24,274 nucleotides of DNA from JAAEQG01 sp023133475 (GTDB taxonomy: Bacteria > Planctomycetota > Phycisphaerae > UBA1845). The DNA is taken from the NCBI GenBank assembly GCA_030631415.1, contig DAOVLE010000052.1:1-24274 (forward strand), read 5' to 3'. Shown here piece by piece: positions 1-7,304 of this stretch. Every line of letters begins with the position of its first letter. Within the stretch, counting starts at the first letter, position 1. The notes beneath the pieces were generated by a model. The model did no database searches. It saw nothing but the letters and a program-made list of their open reading frames with translations, and had not been told where the DNA came from. The position numbers and the translations under genes are program-made.

Positions 1-57
1 CAGCAGCGGCTGCGCACCGAAATCTACGTGACCCCGATCGAGGTGGCCGTTGGGTAA
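1..57 (+). CDS. hicB: HicB-type antitoxin, C-terminal end only
   Basis: The window opens inside a reading frame that ends TPIEVAVG-stop at 55-57. The complete HicB at 3499-3720 ends with a similar KPVEVAI. The frame overlaps the start of the HicA-like gene by 8 nt, as is usual for hicBA pairs. HicB proteins bind and neutralise HicA and often repress the operon. Only about 18 residues are visible, so the assignment rests on the similar tail and on the neighbour. Confidence 0.55.
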   Translation, partial: QQRLRTEIYVTPIEVAVG

Positions 58-274
58 GCTTCGAGCCCTTTCAGGCCGCGAAGTCTGCCGGATCCTGAAC
101 GAGCACGGCTTCGCCGAGGTCCGTCGCCGCGGCAGTCATGTGGTGATGCAACAACGCATCGAAGACTCAACCGTCACGGTCCCGGTTCCGATCCACGACG
201 AGTTGAAGACCGGCACCCTCCGCTCGATCATCCGGCAGTCCGGTTTGCTGCGGTCACTGTTCGAGGTCCAGTGA
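50..274 (+). CDS. hicA: HicA-like mRNA interferase toxin
   Basis: This 74-residue protein fits the HicA/YcfA family, small double-stranded-RNA-binding-fold ribonucleases that cut mRNA when not held by HicB. The family core is visible: an N-terminal SGREVCRILNEHGF helix, then RRRGSHVVM carrying the catalytic His (about residue 30), then VPVPIHDELKTGTLRSIIRQSG. The start is a TTG at 50 inside the end of hicB; no ATG is available, so translational coupling is likely. It differs clearly from the second HicA at 3717-3944 (SGREVCRIL versus TAREVIRIA), so the two pairs are not recent copies of each other. It is followed in the same frame by a protein fragment at 275-547. Confidence 0.85.
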   Translation: MGKLRALSGREVCRILNEHGFAEVRRRGSHVVMQQRIEDSTVTVPVPIHDELKTGTLRSIIRQSGLLRSLFEVQ

Positions 275-547
275 TGCCGGATCACGACTGGCGTGGATCA
301 CCGCCGCGCCCGACCCCGCGGCGTGATCGGCGCGGAGGTCTGGATAAAAGTCGCCGCCCCCGGCGACCCGCCGCCGAGCGATCCGGGCGAATTAAAGTTC
401 CTGCTGCTGAGCACGCGAACGCCCGCCGTAGCCGAGTTCACCGGCGCGGACGGTGGACAGACCGCACATTACATGTTACAATGGCTCAGCACCCGCGGCG
501 AAGCGGGCCCCTGGAGCGAAACGGCCAGCGCGACGATTGGGACGTAG
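275..547 (+). pseudogene. C-terminal fragment of a planctomycete secreted-type protein
   Basis: The frame continues directly after the hicA stop and is open to 547. From about 293 it encodes GVIGAEVWIKV, PPPSDPGELKFLLLSTRTP, GQTAHYMLQWLSTRGEAGP and WSETASATIG. From memory, this matches the tail of a roughly 200-residue planctomycete family whose N-terminus begins MADYIP and contains TPITTAQTAW; that N-terminus is present at 3250-3486. No start codon with a ribosome site precedes it (GTG at 293 is the only candidate), so it reads as a fragment stranded behind hicA. The fibronectin-like end (TAHYMLQW, GPWSETASA) suggests a beta-sandwich. It could instead be a short gene of its own. Confidence 0.55.
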
Positions 548-690
548 GCGACGTTTGGACTGTCCTGGGGAGCACCTGATGGTCGAGAGACCGGTATGGC
601 GGACCGTGGGGAACGGATGGGCCGCGGTGGACGCAATGGCCTCGCCCTCGTCGCCCGGTCCAGATTCTTGTTCTGAAGGAGCTTGTGAAC

Positions 691-912
691 ATGAAAACGA
701 GAAACATAACGCCACCAGCCTTCGATTGCGGATTCGGGCTGTGCCCAAGCATCCATGAGACGGATCGTGACACCTACCTGATCGTCGGGAAGCCAATTCC
801 CCAGAGCGATTCCCATATCGATCACAGCAACGATGAAGTCGTGGTTGAAGTGCCGCGTGTGCTACTTGACAGTTGGCGATGCTCCGCTCCCTCACAGAAT
901 CTCTACCCGTAG
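691..912 (+). CDS. Small CGxGxCP-motif protein, function unknown
   Basis: This 73-residue protein starts at ATG 691, 9 nt after an AAGGAG at 676-681; a GTG at 685 lies too close to that site. The sequence begins MKTRNITPPAFDCGFGLCPS, so it has a CxxxxC pair (CGFGLCP) about 14 residues from the start, followed by TDRDTYLIVGK and a C-terminal VVVEVPRVLLDS strand/helix. I recall small bacterial proteins with the same CGxGxCPxx...DTYxIVG layout but no established function. It has no signal peptide or membrane helix. Its stop is 8 nt before the ATG of the transporter gene, so the two are almost certainly cotranscribed. The Cys pair could bind a metal or act as a redox site; that is inference. Confidence 0.65.
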   Translation: MKTRNITPPAFDCGFGLCPSIHETDRDTYLIVGKPIPQSDSHIDHSNDEVVVEVPRVLLDSWRCSAPSQNLYP

Positions 913-920
913 GACCGAGT

Positions 921-2414
921 ATGCCTGCTACGTTCGAGTATGCGGTTGCTGCAGCAACGCTGCTGCTCTTTGCGGTCATTGCCTTTCGTGAAGTTCGCCG
1001 CGTCAAGTCGCCCCGCGATTATTTCCATGACTCCCGATTGCGGCCAGCCGTCTGGAGCTACGCAGCCGCGAATATCTCACTGGGTACGGGATTGGCTTAT
1101 GCCCTGAGCGGTGGCCAACAGCTCGGCTTCTGGATGTTACTCCCGCCCGCAGGTCTCCTTGCCGGGTATTTGACTCTTGCGTGGCTATGCTCGCGCATGG
1201 GGCAATCAGCGTTGAAAGCCCCCGATGTGCTACGGGGCTTCGCGGAAGAAATCGCACAGGATACCGGGAGGGCGAGCATACTCGCACCAACCCTCGTGCT
1301 CTCCCTGTCATTGGTCTTTTCGATCGCGCTAGCGTTTGAGCTCTTCATATCGTCCCGGCTGCTGTGTAGCGTCCTTTTCGGGCAAACTGGACTGTGGTGG
1401 ACACTGTGTACGTCTTGGGTCGTGTTTGCCTTTGTACTCGTGTGGTGTACCGCGTCCGGGATTCGGGGTGTTTATGCTACCGATCGGCTGCAGCTTATTG
1501 GCACGTTTGTCCTTGTGATTCTGGTTCTGCTTGTGGCCGTTTCCACACGCTTCACCCGAACCCCGCCTGCTCTCCAACTTGACGGCCACGGTGCTCTGCC
1601 CTCATGGACGGTCGTCGGGGCAGTCGCCAGCGCCGCGGTTATGGCTTTTGCCACCCAGTTTTATAACATCCTCAACTGGGGTGCCATCTCCCAGATTGAG
1701 GAACGCGTCGCGGTTGCTCGGATGCTGAGACGTGTCGGGATCGTAACGTTCACAGCAATTCTGGGGATTGTGATCGCAGGTGCTACATACCGACCAGACG
1801 GAGCCCCCCTTGGGGATCCCTTGAGTTCGCTGCTCAGCGATTATCATGCGGCACGCGCGGACAGCCGGGCTCTATCGTGGATTCTCCCGGTGGTTGTTCT
1901 CCCGGGCCTGCTCGCGGTGCTCTTTTCGACTCTGGATTCTCTCGTCATCAACACAACGCGCTTCATCTATGACCTCTTTCCAGGGCACTCCTCAAAGAGC
2001 GAGCTTGGCTCGGACGAAAAGGCCTATGGACTAAGAAAGGCTCGACAGCTGACCGTAGCTGTTTACGCCGTTGTGTTCATCCTGCTAACCGCCATGCATT
2101 TCCTGACACCCAACTACTTCCGGCTTCTTCTTTCGGTGTTCGCCGGCGCACCGGCATTCGCGCCTCTACTTGCTGTGATCCTGTTCCTGCAACGACGCAG
2201 CCGCTCGCTTGCAGTCTTCTCCGATAAGATCATTGCCACCTACGGAGCCATCTTTGTTGTCGGCACCTGCGTGGGGTGGACAGCTCTTGCGGCAGGTAAA
2301 CCGTGGGCCGAGCGCGTGGGGTTGTGGGTATTCTGCGTATCTCTCGTGTTCTCGCTGGTCTTGGGGATCATCGCTCACAGCCGACGGAAATCTGTGACGA
2401 GTGGAGGCTTGTGA
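921..2414 (+). CDS. Sodium:solute symporter (SSS)-like membrane transporter
   Basis: This 497-residue, very hydrophobic protein has about 12-13 predicted membrane helices. It resembles the sodium:solute symporter (SSS, LeuT-fold) family in size and layout: an N-terminal helix with FREVRRVKSPRDYFHDSRL after it, a SYAAANISLGTGLAYALSGG segment like the conserved TM2 region, a long middle helix set, and a LFSTLDSLVINTTRFIYDLF segment matching the SSS TM9/loop pattern. The start at ATG 921 is preferred because AGGA at 911-914 sits 6 nt upstream; an in-frame TTG at 873 would overlap the previous gene. The substrate cannot be read from the sequence. It lies between the small Cys-motif gene (8 nt gap) and a membrane/coiled-coil gene whose ATG follows its TGA with no gap, so the three form one unit. 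Confidence 0.75.
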   Translation: MPATFEYAVAAATLLLFAVIAFREVRRVKSPRDYFHDSRLRPAVWSYAAANISLGTGLAYALSGGQQLGFWMLLPPAGLLAGYLTLAWLCSRMGQSALKAPDVLRGFAEEIAQDTGRASILAPTLVLSLSLVFSIALAFELFISSRLLCSVLFGQTGLWWTLCTSWVVFAFVLVWCTASGIRGVYATDRLQLIGTFVLVILVLLVAVSTRFTRTPPALQLDGHGALPSWTVVGAVASAAVMAFATQFYNILNWGAISQIEERVAVARMLRRVGIVTFTAILGIVIAGATYRPDGAPLGDPLSSLLSDYHAARADSRALSWILPVVVLPGLLAVLFSTLDSLVINTTRFIYDLFPGHSSKSELGSDEKAYGLRKARQLTVAVYAVVFILLTAMHFLTPNYFRLLLSVFAGAPAFAPLLAVILFLQRRSRSLAVFSDKIIATYGAIFVVGTCVGWTALAAGKPWAERVGLWVFCVSLVFSLVLGIIAHSRRKSVTSGGL

Positions 2415-3107
2415 ATGACTGACGATCATCCGGCGAAGGAGAAGGGCAGCACTCTCGTCTTCTGGCTTATTGTCGGCTGTGTTGTGGTGCTTGTTCTGGC
2501 CGCCTTTGTGTTCTATGTATTGGGACTCTTTGCGTGCTCGATTTCCGACGGTGAGTGCAATGCTGTCAACAAGAAGTGGGCGTTACTTGGCACATTCGGT
2601 GACTCGTTCGGCGCGATGAACGCGCTTTTCAGTGGGGTTGCGCTCATCGGCGTCGTGGTCGCCCTTATCTACCAAAGGCGTGAGTTGGGTGGCCAGCTGG
2701 AGGAATTGCAGAAGTCGGTCAAGCACCAGGCGAAGCAACTGCATTGGACATCCCAAGCCGAGATACTGAAGACGACTAGGGAACTTGTGCTGCTGGGGTT
2801 AAGTAACGAGGAATTCACGTCGTGGATGACAGGCCAAAACTGGAGCCGCAGGGAGCGGTACATTCAGCTGTGGATAAACGCTTTCTTCCTTGCTTGGCAA
2901 GCAAATGTTCTGGAGCTTGGGTGGGGATCGGACTACTGGGAGGGGAACGTTAAGGAGATGAAGCTGTTCTTCGGCTATCAAGCGACACGGACTTGGTGGT
3001 CGCAAGCGAAGGAATACTATCCGGATCGTTTCGTCAATAAGATTGATGCTATCGTGGGGGATTCCGGAGACGCCGAAACGAACGGAGGCACCGCCAGCAG
3101 CCCGTGA
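2415..3107 (+). CDS. Two-helix membrane protein with coiled coil (putAbiC-like N-terminus)
   Basis: This 230-residue protein has a first membrane helix at about residues 13-40, a short outer loop with two Cys (CSISDGEC), then GTFGDSFGAMN, a second helix at about 70-86, and immediately a Q/E/L-rich coiled coil (QRRELGGQLEELQKS). The GxxGDxxGxxN-helix-QxxELxxQxxEL pattern is the signature I know from putative phage abortive-infection proteins (Pfam putAbiC) and related membrane proteins. The cytoplasmic remainder (110-230) is Trp-rich and helical and I do not recognise it. Its ATG directly follows the transporter stop, with GGAGG at 2403-2407, so expression is coupled. A role sensing membrane state or controlling the transporter is inference; no nuclease motif is visible. 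Confidence 0.72.
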   Translation: MTDDHPAKEKGSTLVFWLIVGCVVVLVLAAFVFYVLGLFACSISDGECNAVNKKWALLGTFGDSFGAMNALFSGVALIGVVVALIYQRRELGGQLEELQKSVKHQAKQLHWTSQAEILKTTRELVLLGLSNEEFTSWMTGQNWSRRERYIQLWINAFFLAWQANVLELGWGSDYWEGNVKEMKLFFGYQATRTWWSQAKEYYPDRFVNKIDAIVGDSGDAETNGGTASSP

Positions 3108-3249
3108 AGCCCTGGCACGCTTTGGTGCCGCAGGTTCCTGAAATCGCCCCTTGCCCTCACCCCGGACCGGCCATATCATCCCGGCCGGCTGGATTTGTCC
3201 TGGACCCGGTGGCGCGGTGCCGCCCCCAGTAACGCAAGGAGTCCCTGCG

Positions 3250-3486
3250 ATGGCCGACTACATCCCCGGCGGCGATGCCGCGTTCAACGCTTGGCTGGAC
3301 AACTTCGTCACCTACGCCAGTGCCAACCTGGCCAACCTGGGTCTCGTGGCGGGTGACCTGACGCCGATCACGACCGCCCAGACCGCGTGGGCCACAGCAC
3401 TCAGCGCCCATGTCACCGCGCAGCAGGCCGCCAAGAGCGCGACCCAGCAGAAGAACACCGCCCACGTCGCCGCCTTTCTCTGGTAA
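3250..3486 (+). CDS. Truncated N-terminal part of planctomycete MADYIP-type protein
   Basis: This 78-residue frame begins MADYIPGGDAAFNAWL and contains LGLVAGDLTPITTAQTAWA and a final AATQQ/AAKSATQQKN-type helix, ending AAFLW. The family I recall runs to roughly 200 residues and continues through a helical linker to a beta-sandwich; here the frame stops early, 12 nt before hicB. AAGGAG at 3236-3241 lies 8 nt before ATG 3250, so it is probably still translated. The missing C-terminal module resembles the fragment at 275-547, which is also next to a hicA. Either one ancestral gene was split, or two copies were each cut by a hicBA insertion. The function of the family is unknown. Confidence 0.7.
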   Translation: MADYIPGGDAAFNAWLDNFVTYASANLANLGLVAGDLTPITTAQTAWATALSAHVTAQQAAKSATQQKNTAHVAAFLW

Positions 3487-3498
3487 GGAGCAGGAACA

Positions 3499-3720
3499 GT
3501 GACCTATCGCTACACGGTTATCCTGGAACGCGAGGCCGACGGAGGGTTCCATGCCTTCTGCCCCGCCCTTAAGGGCTGTCATTCTCAGGGCGACTCGCTG
3601 GACGAGGCGGTGGCCAACATTCGGGAGGCCATCGAAGCCTACCTGGAGAGCATCGAAGCCCACGGCGAGACGATCCCACGGGAAGACATCCTCATCAAGC
3701 CGGTCGAGGTGGCCATATGA
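3499..3720 (+). CDS. hicB: HicB-type antitoxin
   Basis: This 73-residue protein has the HicB partial RNase H-like fold: YRYTVILEREADGGFHAFCP, then LKGCHSQGDSLDEAVANIREAI and a C-terminal AYLESIEAHGETIP, typical of the short HicB class (UPF0150). It would bind the HicA encoded just downstream. This short form lacks an obvious C-terminal DNA-binding domain, so autoregulation is uncertain. The start is GTG 3499, with AAGGAG at 3485-3490 placed 8 nt upstream. The gene overlaps hicA by ATGA, and the antitoxin comes first, as in many short-HicB pairs. Confidence 0.92.
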   Translation: MTYRYTVILEREADGGFHAFCPALKGCHSQGDSLDEAVANIREAIEAYLESIEAHGETIPREDILIKPVEVAI

Positions 3721-3944
3721 GCAAGCTCCCGGTGCTGACGGCGCGCGAGGTCATCAGGATCGCCGAGAGACTTGGATTCGAGTTCGATCGCCAAAGAGGA
3801 AGCCACGCCGTCTACATGCGGGCGTCTGACAAGCGGCGGATCGTCGTCCCGGTCCACAAGGGGCGCGATCTCAAACCCGGAACGCTTCGCGGTCTTATCG
3901 ATGATATGGGTTTGTCGGTCGAGGAACTCGTCGCTATGCTCTGA
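3717..3944 (+). CDS. hicA: HicA-type mRNA interferase toxin
   Basis: This 75-residue protein shows the HicA pattern: LTAREVIRIAERLGFEFDRQ, then RGSHAVYMR with the catalytic His, then VVPVHKGRDLKPGTLRGLI and a C-terminal helix SVEELVAML. HicA enzymes bind and cleave mRNA and arrest growth when HicB is lost. The ATG at 3717 overlaps the hicB stop (ATGA), so the two are translationally coupled. The gene is intact and uninterrupted, and an IS element begins about 40 nt after it. Confidence 0.92.
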   Translation: MSKLPVLTAREVIRIAERLGFEFDRQRGSHAVYMRASDKRRIVVPVHKGRDLKPGTLRGLIDDMGLSVEELVAML

Positions 3945-3985
3945 CCGTTGTGGGGGCCTACCTTTCGCGGGTGGCGGGTGGCATG

Positions 3986-3998
3986 CAACGCCGTAAAC
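3986..3998 (+). repeat. IS left terminal inverted repeat
   Basis: CAACGCCGTAAAC, an exact reverse complement of 5372-5384. The mismatch just outside (3985 G against 5385 G) marks the outer limit of the inverted ends. Confidence 0.8.
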
Positions 3999-4179
3999 CA
4001 GTTGCCGGGTTGTGAAGTGTAACTGTTGGTATATTAACAAGTTATCCACATAAGAATGCGCGCATTGTTTGACATCCTCTGGTATACCAGGGCTTTGATA
4101 GGCAACCGAAGTACACCAAGGAGGTCAAAATGGATCGTCGATCGAATCGCAAAACCTGGAGGGGTCATACACCAATGAA

Positions 4180-5372
4180 TTGATGAAGGCTATAGGACGC
4201 ATTCTGCCTGCTCGGGGGCTGTCATTAGTGGTGGCAGACCAGCGGGTGCGTTGGACGGACCGAATGTTGGCGGTCATGGCCTTCTTGATGGCCTGTGCCG
4301 GCGGAGGGACGTTGGCTGAGCGGTTCGGCGTGGCTCGGGACAATCTGGTGGCTATGTATGACAGTCGGCTTCGGCCGGGGCGGAGTTATCAGGGTTTCAT
4401 CAGCGCGTTGGCCAAGCGGTCGGCCCACTTGTTGAAGGTGATCGTCCCGGCGTTTCGAAAGGCGGTGCAACGCATAGCGGGTTCGCATTGGCGGACGGGG
4501 CCTTGGGTTGTGCTGGGTGTCGACGGTTCCCGAGTGGAGTGCCCGATGACCGAGTCCAACGAGGAGGCTTTTGGTTGCGCGGGCAAAAAGAAGACTACGC
4601 CCCAGCAGCTTATCACCATAGCTTTCCATGTGGGTTTGCATCTGTTGTGGTCTTGGAAACGAGGCGACAGTTGTGCTAGCGAGCGTCACCAGCTCAGGAA
4701 TATGATCGAACATTTCCCGGACAAGAGCATGATATTGGCGGATGCGGGCTTTACCGGATATGAAGTATTTAGGGCTCTACAGGCTGCTGGGCACGATTTT
4801 GTGATTCGGGTTGGCAGTGGGATACGTTTGTTGAAGAAGCTCGGCTATCGTATTAACGAGACCGATCAGTCTGTTTATCTTTGGCCCCAAGAGATGAAGC
4901 GAAGTTGCCCGACAAGTTGGCCGGTGACATGTATCGCCAGCGTTGGGGCGTGGAGGTTTACTTCCACTCGCTGAAACAGACACTGGAACGTACCAGGCTG
5001 CTCAGCACCAGTGCGTCTTATGCCCGGGTCGAGCTCGATTGGCAGGTGATGGGTCTGTGGATGATGGGTCTGATGTGCGTGGATCAGATAGTGCAATCAG
5101 GTGACATCGGCCGACTCTGGAGCGTCGCAGCCTGTCGCCGTGTGATCCGCCTCGTGATGCAGCATACAACCAGATGCTGCAAACAGGGCTGGCTGGCTGC
5201 CAAGCTGGGCAAGGCGGTGCAGGATGCCTACCAGCGTCAAAGCGGCAAAGCAGCCAGGAACTGGCCGCACAAGAAGACCTGCAAACCAGCCGGCGCCCCA
5301 CAAACCCGCACGGCGACAGAAGCGGAAGTCGAGCTAGCACAAAGGCTTAAAAGCAAAAAAGCCGCTGCATAG
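4180..5372 (+). pseudogene. IS4-family DDE transposase, frameshifted
   Basis: Two overlapping frames carry one transposase. The first (4180 to about 4893) holds an N-terminal domain, the first catalytic Asp in VLGVDGSRVE (residue 115) and the second in ILADAGFTGYE (residue 188). The second frame (about 4881-5372) restarts at DEAKLPDKLAGDMYRQRWGVE and contains Y-RQ-R-WGV-E-VYFHSL-K, a perfect Y(2)R(3)E(6)K motif with the third catalytic residue. Compared with intact IS4 proteins, the strand region between YLWPQE and DEAKLP appears to be missing, which suggests an internal deletion that also shifted the frame. The 5' end may be damaged too: a strong AGGAGG at 4118-4123 precedes ATG 4130, but that frame stops at 4181-4183 and the transposase frame starts at TTG 4180 or ATG 4183. 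The stop lies at the edge of the right inverted repeat. Confidence 0.82.
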
Positions 5373-5384
5373 TTTACGGCGTTG
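5372..5384 (-). repeat. IS right terminal inverted repeat
   Basis: GTTTACGGCGTTG, an exact reverse complement of 3986-3998. It overlaps the final G of the transposase stop codon and defines the right end of the insertion sequence. Confidence 0.8.
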
Positions 5385-5468
5385 GGTGGCGGGCGCAGTT
5401 ACTCAGACGGTTGCGTTCGGGGAGGTCAACGATAAGTCGCGAGTCTGGCGACCGACCAGTTCGCGCAG

Positions 5469-5496
5469 AACTCCGGGCTGGAGAGCGCCCGGGGTT
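5469..5496. terminator. GC-rich hairpin, possible terminator
   Basis: The arms AACTCCGGGC (5469-5478) and GCCCGGGGTT (5487-5496) pair over 10 bp with one G-U and an 8-nt loop. A GTTTTAT follows a few bases later at 5501-5507, short of a proper T-run. It could end transcription reading out of the IS element, or be a folded element without that role. Confidence 0.35.
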
Positions 5497-5771
5497 GCTC
5501 GTTTTATCGCGAGTATTCGCAAGGGCTTACAGCAGCAGACGGGGCCGCCCGGCCCGCGAGAGAGCGCGTTTCTGGGCGGCGTACGCGCGGCCTCGTCGCC
5601 TTCGGCGTCCTTTTGGCCCTCGCTGCCCCCGAACCCTGCCGAGAACTTAGGAATCTCGATCGTGGCCGGAAATAAGCCAGGGCGGCCCAGGGGGCTACGT
5701 TTTTCAACCAACCGCCGGCACCTTGCGTAGCACACAGCCTCGCTTTCGTTCATTGACGCTTGATTCGTGGG

Positions 5772-5800
5772 TTGCAGGAAATCGATACGCGCGTTATAAA
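5772..5800 (+). promoter_or_regulatory. Possible sigma-70-type promoter for the activator gene
   Basis: TATAAA at 5795-5800 matches five of six -10 positions, and TTGCAG at 5772-5777 lies 17 nt upstream. The -35 match is weak. It would give a leader of about 180 nt before the ATG at 5989. Confidence 0.3.
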
Positions 5801-5988
5801 CAATATGGGGCAATTTTTGTACGTCTTCAGAGAAAACCGGTGACGAAACCCATGCCAGTTCGTTGCCACTTCGCATTTCGTGTTCACGGTTGGGGCGATG
5901 GCGAGTCGCCGACTGAACCGAACGTTCCGGGCACTCACTCCCGAGTCGGGGGACATTTCTTGCGGGGCCGTAATGGCGGAGAACAGAG

Positions 5989-6966
5989 ATGATGCGAAAG
6001 ACACTGCAAACCCAAAGAACGCGAGGATCACACGGGCTGATCGGCAGACAGACCGGGCTGCGTTACCAGATGCACGTGCTCAGCGCGGTGGCCCCCCGAG
6101 AGACCACCGTGTTGGTCTGCGGGGAGTCGGGAACGGGAAAGGAACTCCTGGCGCGGGAGATCCACGCCCGGAGCAAACGGTCGGCTGGTCCCTTCGTACC
6201 GGTGGATTGCACGACGGTAACCGGCTCGCTCTTTGAGAGTCAGCTTTTCGGGCACGTGAAGGGCGCATTCACCGGAGCCTCGACGGACACACTGGGGCTG
6301 ATCCGCAGCGCGGACGGGGGGACGCTGTTCCTCGACGAGGTAGGAGAGTTAAGACCAGAGCTGCAGGGCAAACTCCTGCGTGTGCTGCAGGATCGCCTTG
6401 TCCTTCCAGTCGGCGGCGTCCAGCCCTTTCCGGCCGACATTCGCGTGATCGCGGCGACGAATTGCAGCCTTGAGGCGATGGTCCACCAGGGCGCGTTTCG
6501 TGAGGACCTCTATTACCGCCTGGCGGTGGTGTGCCTCCAGCTACCGCCCTTGCGCCAGCGTCCGGAGGACATTGGCCCGCTAGCCTATCACTTCCTCGAC
6601 GCCATAGCCGCGTTCTATCAGGAGCCGGGGAAGAGGTTCACTCGCCGAGCGGTGGCGGCTCTCAGGGCCTACCGTTGGCCCGGCAACGTTCGGGAACTGG
6701 CCAACGCGATAGAGCGGGCCTTTGTTCTCTGTTCGGACGAGACCATCGACGTGGATGCCCTGCCGGGCGCGGTCCGAGGGTCAACCGCCCCGGCCGACTC
6801 GGACCACACGCTGGATGCGATCGAGCGTGGAGCCATCGAGGAGGCCATGCGGGAGACCGGCTGGATCAGGTCTCAGGCCGCTGCGATCCTGGGGATCGAC
6901 CCGCGGCGTCTGAAGCGGATGATGGCCCGCCTGCACGTCAGCGCTCCAGGCAAAGGCGCCCCGTGA
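5989..6966 (+). CDS. Sigma-54-dependent transcriptional activator (PspF-like, no receiver domain)
   Basis: This 325-residue bacterial enhancer-binding protein goes straight from a roughly 18-residue N-terminus into the AAA+ domain. It has Walker A GESGTGKE (45-52), the sigma-54 contact loop GAFTGA (92-97) intact, Walker B GGTLFLDEV (110-118), sensor I ATN (about 156-158), arginine-finger region REDLYYRL, and sensor II WPGNVREL. It ends in a Fis-type helix-turn-helix (AMRETGWIRSQAAAILGID). Such proteins bind upstream enhancers and use ATP to open sigma-54 promoters. It lacks the N-terminal receiver found in NtrC, so its activity must be set by a separate partner or by its level. A degenerate receiver-like protein is encoded next (7305-7745). 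The start at ATG 5989 has GGAG at 5978-5981, 7 nt upstream. Confidence 0.93.
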   Translation: MMRKTLQTQRTRGSHGLIGRQTGLRYQMHVLSAVAPRETTVLVCGESGTGKELLAREIHARSKRSAGPFVPVDCTTVTGSLFESQLFGHVKGAFTGASTDTLGLIRSADGGTLFLDEVGELRPELQGKLLRVLQDRLVLPVGGVQPFPADIRVIAATNCSLEAMVHQGAFREDLYYRLAVVCLQLPPLRQRPEDIGPLAYHFLDAIAAFYQEPGKRFTRRAVAALRAYRWPGNVRELANAIERAFVLCSDETIDVDALPGAVRGSTAPADSDHTLDAIERGAIEEAMRETGWIRSQAAAILGIDPRRLKRMMARLHVSAPGKGAP

Positions 6967-7113
6967 TCCCTGGAGCCGGCCGGACTTTTCCGAAACGCGG
7001 GCCGGTGGCGCTGATCGGGGCCAAAACGGTAGGTTGACCGGCCATTCTGGCGCTTTGGCCGTATGTCACTGTCCCACAAGCATTTCCAAACGATTCCCGG
7101 CTCTGGGGCATGC

Positions 7114-7138
7114 CCAAATGGACTGTTCGTCCATTTGG
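7114..7138. promoter_or_regulatory. Perfect inverted repeat, candidate activator binding site
   Basis: CCAAATGGAC (7114-7123) and GTCCATTTGG (7129-7138) are perfect 10-bp complements around a 5-nt spacer. The arms are AT-richer than the surroundings, and no T-run follows, so a protein-binding site is more likely than a terminator. It lies about 110 nt upstream of the -24/-12-like site at 7226-7239, the usual distance for an enhancer of a sigma-54 activator, and just downstream of such an activator gene. The remainder of the 338-nt stretch 6967-7304 shows no gene. Confidence 0.6.
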
Positions 7139-7225
7139 CGGGTGGAGAGCCCGGGCGACACGGCGGGTTCCCAACTGGCCTATTCGCAAGGACTTGGACG
7201 ACCTGTCCCGCCGTCGCCTACACGC

Positions 7226-7239
7226 GGCACACCGCGTGC
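7226..7239 (+). promoter_or_regulatory. Possible sigma-54 (-24/-12) promoter
   Basis: GGCAC at 7226-7230 and TGCA at 7237-7240 place GG and GC with the correct 12-nt step, resembling TGGCAC-N5-TTGCA with the leading T and one -12 base changed. Transcription would start near 7251, ahead of the receiver-like gene. The same bases also form a 7-bp inverted repeat (CACGCGG, 4-nt spacer, CCGCGTG at 7221-7238), which gives an alternative explanation. Confidence 0.4.
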
Positions 7240-7304
7240 ACTGTCAGTTCATGACGCATGACGTAAACAAAAAATGAGCACGCAGCAGAGACGATCATTT
7301 GTGG

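Larger units (their letters stand above)
3986..5384 (+). mobile_element. Decayed IS4-type insertion sequence, about 1.4 kb
   Basis: A transposase remnant on the + strand is bounded by 13-bp perfect inverted ends (CAACGCCGTAAAC at 3986-3998 and its complement at 5372-5384). The size and the DDE transposase with a Y(2)R(3)E(6)K signature fit the IS4 family. A 10-bp direct repeat GGGTGGCGGG occurs at 3969-3978 and 5384-5393. It sits close to both ends but does not abut the left one, so it is a possible but imperfect target duplication. The element follows the complete hicBA pair. The broken transposase frame suggests it cannot move by itself. Confidence 0.8.
5385..5988. other. 604-nt region without a convincing gene
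   Basis: Short frames exist on both strands, but none has a ribosome site, a recognisable domain or balanced codon use. The visible structure is a hairpin at 5469-5496 and a possible promoter at 5772-5800. The region separates the IS element from the sigma-54 activator gene and probably holds the 5' untranslated region of that gene. Confidence 0.6.

Noticed and set aside
476..1006. A 176-codon minus-strand frame across 476-1006
   Set aside because: It covers the small CGxGxCP gene and the start of the transporter, both with good ribosome sites; its product is Arg/Ser-rich with no domain.
4042..4050. TTATCCACA, a perfect DnaA-box match
   Set aside because: It is a single copy inside the left end of an insertion sequence, with no cluster, no AT-rich unwinding region and no replication gene nearby.
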